Source: Ruminococcus callidus
Lineage (GTDB): Bacteria; Bacillota; Clostridia; Oscillospirales; Ruminococcaceae
Direction: 5' to 3'
Assembly (NCBI RefSeq): GCF_020709055.1
Contig: NZ_JAJFCK010000068.1
Coordinates: 1 to 7,962 of the forward strand
DNA length: 7,962 bases
Shown here: positions 5,621 to 7,962 of the stretch, one piece after another
How positions within the stretch are numbered: the first letter of the stretch is position 1
How the letters are laid out: the number at the start of each line of letters is the position of its first letter
Position numbers and translations under genes: made by a program
The notes under the pieces: generated by a model
Database searches by the model: none
What the model saw: only the letters and a program-made list of their open reading frames with translations
Told to the model about the DNA's origin: nothing

Positions 5621-6538
5621 TTATTTTAGGTATTTCATAGCCAGCGTTACTTCTTCTAAAAAGTCATCTGGAATATAGATCTCCCCATTTTCGTCAAGCC
5701 ACTCTCTTCTTATATACATCATTAAAGCATCCTTTAAATCTTTATCCTGAATATACTGCAATATTTTAGGAACATCAATCATAACTTTATTATCATCATC
5801 ATACATTTTACAAGATAAAACATGATGTGCAAAAAATAGAAGCATCTCAGTATCTTGTGGCGTTTCAGAACCTGTCTTCACAAGAAATATATGTGGATTT
5901 TCGAGCATAATTTTGTTGCAGACAAGGCAAAAATACGCAGGCGGGCTGTCGCCCGGCAAGTATTTTTCACGCAGTATGCAACAAAATTTGCCGAAAAGAC
6001 ACGTGTATACGCTTGTGAAGACAGGTTCTCATATATGTACGACCAAATCGTTTCTTCAATTGTTTTAAGGTCTTCTGATGCTACAAAATCATCATCAAAA
6101 CAATTAATGTCCGGTATGATCGACCATATCAAATTCTTGATAAAAATTCTTTTCTGAAATTTGTCATTATAGGATTTCAATTCATCTGTTCCCTTTTTGC
6201 CATCTGTAAACCATTCATTTCTATCATTTCGCAGCAACCACGCATCTCCCTGATCTCCTATTTCATAGATAAACAAATAATCATTATATAATTCAAATAG
6301 AATTCTAAACGCAGTCTCTTCTGTACAATAGTGCATGCTTTCTATTCTGTCATCATACAGAATATTGGTAATTGCGTCGAATGGGAACAGTGGCTCTCCA
6401 TCAACCGCAAACATTTCCACTTTAGATTGGTGATCCCTGTACACCATAAATGTCCCCATTTTATTAACATCTGATATGATCCAAGCCTGCTTCGGCTATT
6501 CTCTGTTTCAATTCTGACATTACTTTTTCTTTCACCAT
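5621..6538 (-). pseudogene. Unrecognised acidic protein gene, broken by a frameshift and by the palindromic element
   Basis: The family is not recognised. The best start is ATG 6538, with GGAGGAGGAT 8 bases upstream and a promoter at 6656-6684. From there the frame gives MVKEKVMSELKQRIAEAG and stops at TAA 6464-6466. A long continuation (WIISDVNKMGTFMVYRD...) lies one base out of phase, so one surplus base between 6466 and 6495 breaks the gene. The continuation runs to 6029, where the 161-bp element begins, reads on through the element and stops at 5878. The original C-terminal part resumes at 5864 and ends at 5621. Removing the element and one TCA copy gives an uninterrupted join (SYIYE-TPQDTEM). 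The rebuilt protein would be about 263 residues, soluble, rich in Asp/Glu and aromatic residues. Its size and acidity recall bacterial immunity-type proteins, but that is only a resemblance. It is visibly more A/T-rich than the feo genes, suggesting acquired DNA. Confidence 0.7.
5868..6028 (+). mobile_element. Complete 161-bp palindromic MITE-like element, 3-bp TCA target duplication
   Basis: The ends are a perfect 17-bp inverted repeat: GAACCTGTCTTCACAAG at 5868-5884 and its complement at 6012-6028. Further pairs fold inward: AATTTTGTTGCA (5909-5920) with its complement (5977-5988), AAAAATAC (5929-5936) with GTATTTTT (5960-5967), and GGGC-TGTC-GCCC at the tip. TCA flanks both sides (5865-5867 and 6029-6031). 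Excising the element with one TCA restores the host reading frame, which fixes the boundaries. It encodes no transposase, so it would need one in trans; TNA target sites are known for some IS5-superfamily groups (inference). The two halves are not identical: the left reads TTTTCGAGCATAATTTTG, the right (complement) TCTTTTCGGCAAATTTTG. Confidence 0.88.
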
Positions 6539-6655
6539 GATGATATCCTCCTCCAAGAATAATCCGCCAATTCAACTGCACAAATCTGATGGGCAATTCC
6601 ATTGACAAAGCAGCGGTTTCTTTTCGACAAAATTCGTGTTTTCTTGTTTGATATA

Positions 6656-6684
6656 ATTATACCTATTCCGCCCGTCTTTATCAA
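6656..6684 (-). promoter_or_regulatory. Sigma-A-type promoter of the interrupted gene
   Basis: On the minus strand TTGATA (6679-6684), a 17-base spacer and a perfect TATAAT (6656-6661). The start of transcription would be near 6649, giving a leader of about 110 bases before ATG 6538. I see no riboswitch-like structure in the leader. Confidence 0.8.
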
Positions 6685-6756
6685 CACTTTTTGCATATTT
6701 TGGTGCAGCAAATCACATTTACTTTCGAAAAAGCGGAAAAGTAGCCGAAACATGAA

Positions 6757-6780
6757 AAAGCATCTCAATTGAGATGCTTT
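6757..6780 (-). terminator. Perfect 24-bp palindrome with T-run (terminator)
   Basis: Bases 6757-6780 read the same on both strands, with 10-bp arms AAAGCATCTC/GAGATGCTTT around AATT. On the minus strand the stem ends in TTTTT (6759 down to 6755). It lies about 75 bases beyond the stop of the short membrane-protein reading frame at 6854 and presumably ended that transcript. The perfect symmetry also allows a protein-binding site. Confidence 0.7.
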
Positions 6781-6853
6781 CTGCAATTTCTTGACAGACA
6801 CTTTCTTTTCCCGCTGCTCATGCTTGAAGCCGATCGGTTCCGCAATCATATCC

Positions 6854-6997
6854 CTACGATTTTTCCAACTCCGCCGGACGCTCCAGCGTCTTTACCCGAA
6901 ACAGGAAAAACCAGACGTGACAAATCCAGACCACTGCCAGAATCCCGCAGGGAATCCAGATTTGTTTTCGTGCCATCATAAAGAACCCGAATCCCAT
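6854..6997 (-). pseudogene. Possible C-terminal remnant of a membrane protein
   Basis: This short frame (47 codons from ATG 6997, TAG at 6854-6856) contains one strong hydrophobic segment, KQIWIPCGILAVVWICHVWF, followed by a charged tail VKTLERPAELEKS. No ribosome site precedes ATG 6997 or ATG 6979. The tail, stop and following terminator look like the end of a real gene whose 5' part is missing. The break would be near 7000, where the oppositely directed ATPase fragment also begins. It could instead be an intact tiny membrane protein, or chance. Confidence 0.35.
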
Positions 6998-7002
6998 CAG
7001 GC

Positions 7003-7881
7003 TTGACAAGCGGCGGAAAGGAATTTTTGCTGAATACCAGTTCCTCTGTTGATTTTATCGATCTGCTGGAGCACAAGGTGGTGTTCGAACTGGAAAACAT
7101 CCGGAGCAGCGCAGAAAAATCTCTCATCATGGGCTTCATCCTAATCAATCTTTCCGAAGCAATTCGTGAAAAATATCAGATGGACGGAAAATTTCAGCAT
7201 ATTACATTGGTAGAAGAAGCGCATCGATTGCTAAGCAAGTATCAGTCTGGTGACAGCCCTTCGAAAAAGCAGAGCGTTGAAATGTTCTCGGACATGCTTG
7301 CGGAAATTCGCAAATACGGGGAGTGTCTGATTATCGCCGACCAGATTCCGAACAAACTGACACCGGATGTTCTGAAGAACACCAACACCAAGATCATTCA
7401 CCGTATCTTTGCAGCGGACGATAAGGAAGCCATCGGGAATACGATCATGCTGAAAGATGAACAAAAGGAGTTCTTGTCCAATCTCCCCGCTGGTCGTGCG
7501 GTTTATTTTACAACTGGTACAGATAAGGCAATCCAGATCAAGATCGATCGGGAAACGGACACTTCTGAACAGGCGCCGACAAATGCCGAAGTGCGAAACA
7601 GCGTTCTCGCATATTATCGGATCAATTACAAAAGAGGCTTGTACAAGGGGCTGGAGCTGTTTGATACGGAGCCGACAGAGGAACAGTTTGCCCGGATTCG
7701 GAAAATGGATTCCGAATTGCTCGGAAAATGGAGCTATGAATTGTCCGCCAGTCAGGGCGTAAATATCAGCGCAGAGAGCAGGCAGGAGATTCAGGAGGCA
7801 ATCGAGTGTATCGGGGAGGATGTGTTTGTTCGCTATCTCCAGCTGCACGCAGCGCAGCCTCTGCTGAACTGTATTGTGTGA
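7003..7881 (+). pseudogene. 5'-truncated HerA-like (DUF87/COG0433) ATP-binding protein
   Basis: The 292-residue frame is the C-terminal half of a HerA/FtsK-type hexameric ATPase. EHKVVFELENIRS (23-35) leads into the Walker B motif HITLVEEAHRLL (66-77, acidic pair E71 E72). The block AEIRKYGECLIIADQIPNKL (100-119) carries the polar sensor, then come NTNTKIIHRIFAADDKEAIG (126-145) and the LPAGRAVYFTTG strand (161-172). The N-terminal part with Walker A is absent: the frame is closed by TAA at 6979-6981 and the TTG at 7003 has no convincing ribosome site, so the product should be unable to bind ATP normally. Full-length relatives act in DNA processing and, in some bacterial systems, in anti-phage defence, often beside a nuclease or SIR2-type partner; no partner is visible here. 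The stop TGA (7879-7881) is also the apparent target site of the element copy that follows. Confidence 0.8.
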
Positions 7882-7962
7882 GAGCTCGTGTTCATAGGCG
7901 TCTATCTACGTCTTTTCGGCAAATTTTGTTGCATACTGCGTTAAAAATTCTTGCCATACGAA
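7879..7962 (-). repeat. Partial palindromic (MITE-like) element, cut by right window edge
   Basis: After TGA (7879-7881) the element starts with GAGCTCGTG at 7882. Through 7933 it is the exact reverse complement of bases 1-52. It continues beyond 7933 as TACTGCGTTAAAAATTCTTG, which aligns with the inner part of the internal copy read in reverse. The final TTC...GAA (7950-7962 region) looks like the hairpin tip, so about half of the element is present. Orientation is opposite to the other copies. Confidence 0.8.

Noticed and set aside
5311..5640. A 109-codon plus-strand frame over the membrane-protein gene
   Set aside because: It overlaps the promoter and the better supported minus-strand coding frame and has no ribosome site or domain.
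7231..7848. A 205-codon minus-strand frame opposite the ATPase fragment
   Set aside because: The plus strand shows clear HerA-family motifs across the same bases; the minus frame has no recognisable features.
1..7962. A small circular molecule closed through the edge repeats
   Set aside because: Joining the ends would pair two right-type halves, unlike the complete copy with distinct halves, and the content (feo operon, gene fragments) is chromosomal with no replication gene. Two separate copies fit better.
1..7962. A CRISPR array or retron-like structure based on the repeats
   Set aside because: The copies are dispersed, in both orientations and not regularly spaced, and no cas or reverse transcriptase gene is present.

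Overview
The window looks like chromosomal DNA of a Gram-positive gut Firmicute. The most likely group is Ruminococcus or a relative in the Oscillospiraceae. This rests on the feoA-feoA-feoB-(Cys-rich peptide) gene order typical of Clostridia, strong Shine-Dalgarno sites, sigma-A-type promoters and the style of the FeoB and FeoA proteins. The genus is an inference and I could not test it.

Layout. Positions 1-55 are the tail of a palindromic repeat element cut by the window edge. Positions 80-3658 hold a ferrous-iron uptake operon, read on the minus strand from a strong promoter at 3630-3658: two small FeoA proteins (3291-3503 and 3054-3275), FeoB (352-2859), a 58-residue FeoB-associated cysteine-rich membrane peptide (138-314) and a terminator (80-119). 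A 16-bp operator motif, GTTAG-N6-CTAAC, occurs at the operon promoter and again, as two overlapping copies, just upstream of feoB. This suggests metal-dependent repression at two points. A degenerate copy of the repeat element lies between feoA2 and feoB.

Positions 3789-4916 encode a protein of the uncharacterised nucleotidyltransferase family (NTP_transf_5 type). A well-formed hairpin terminator sits directly before its ribosome-binding site. Upstream come two decaying, unrecognised genes that still have good promoters. One is a small multi-pass membrane protein with an in-frame TGA (5011-5520). The other is an acidic protein broken by an early frameshift and by a 161-bp palindromic element (5621-6538). 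Removing that element together with one copy of the flanking TCA rejoins the reading frame.

The 298 bases from 6556 to 6853 hold a promoter and a perfect 24-bp palindromic terminator but no convincing gene. Near 7000 two gene fragments meet head to head, each lacking its 5' part: a short membrane-protein tail on the minus strand and the C-terminal half of a HerA-like ATPase on the plus strand. The ATPase frame ends at a TGA that is also the apparent target site of another element copy, cut by the right edge of the window.

The part least explained by known genes is the element family: four copies or partial copies in under 8 kb, a long hairpin with matched terminal arms, TNA target sites and no coding capacity of its own. 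The two edge copies form a perfect 55-bp inverted repeat. That could be biological or could mark repeat-limited contig ends, so the flanks need care.
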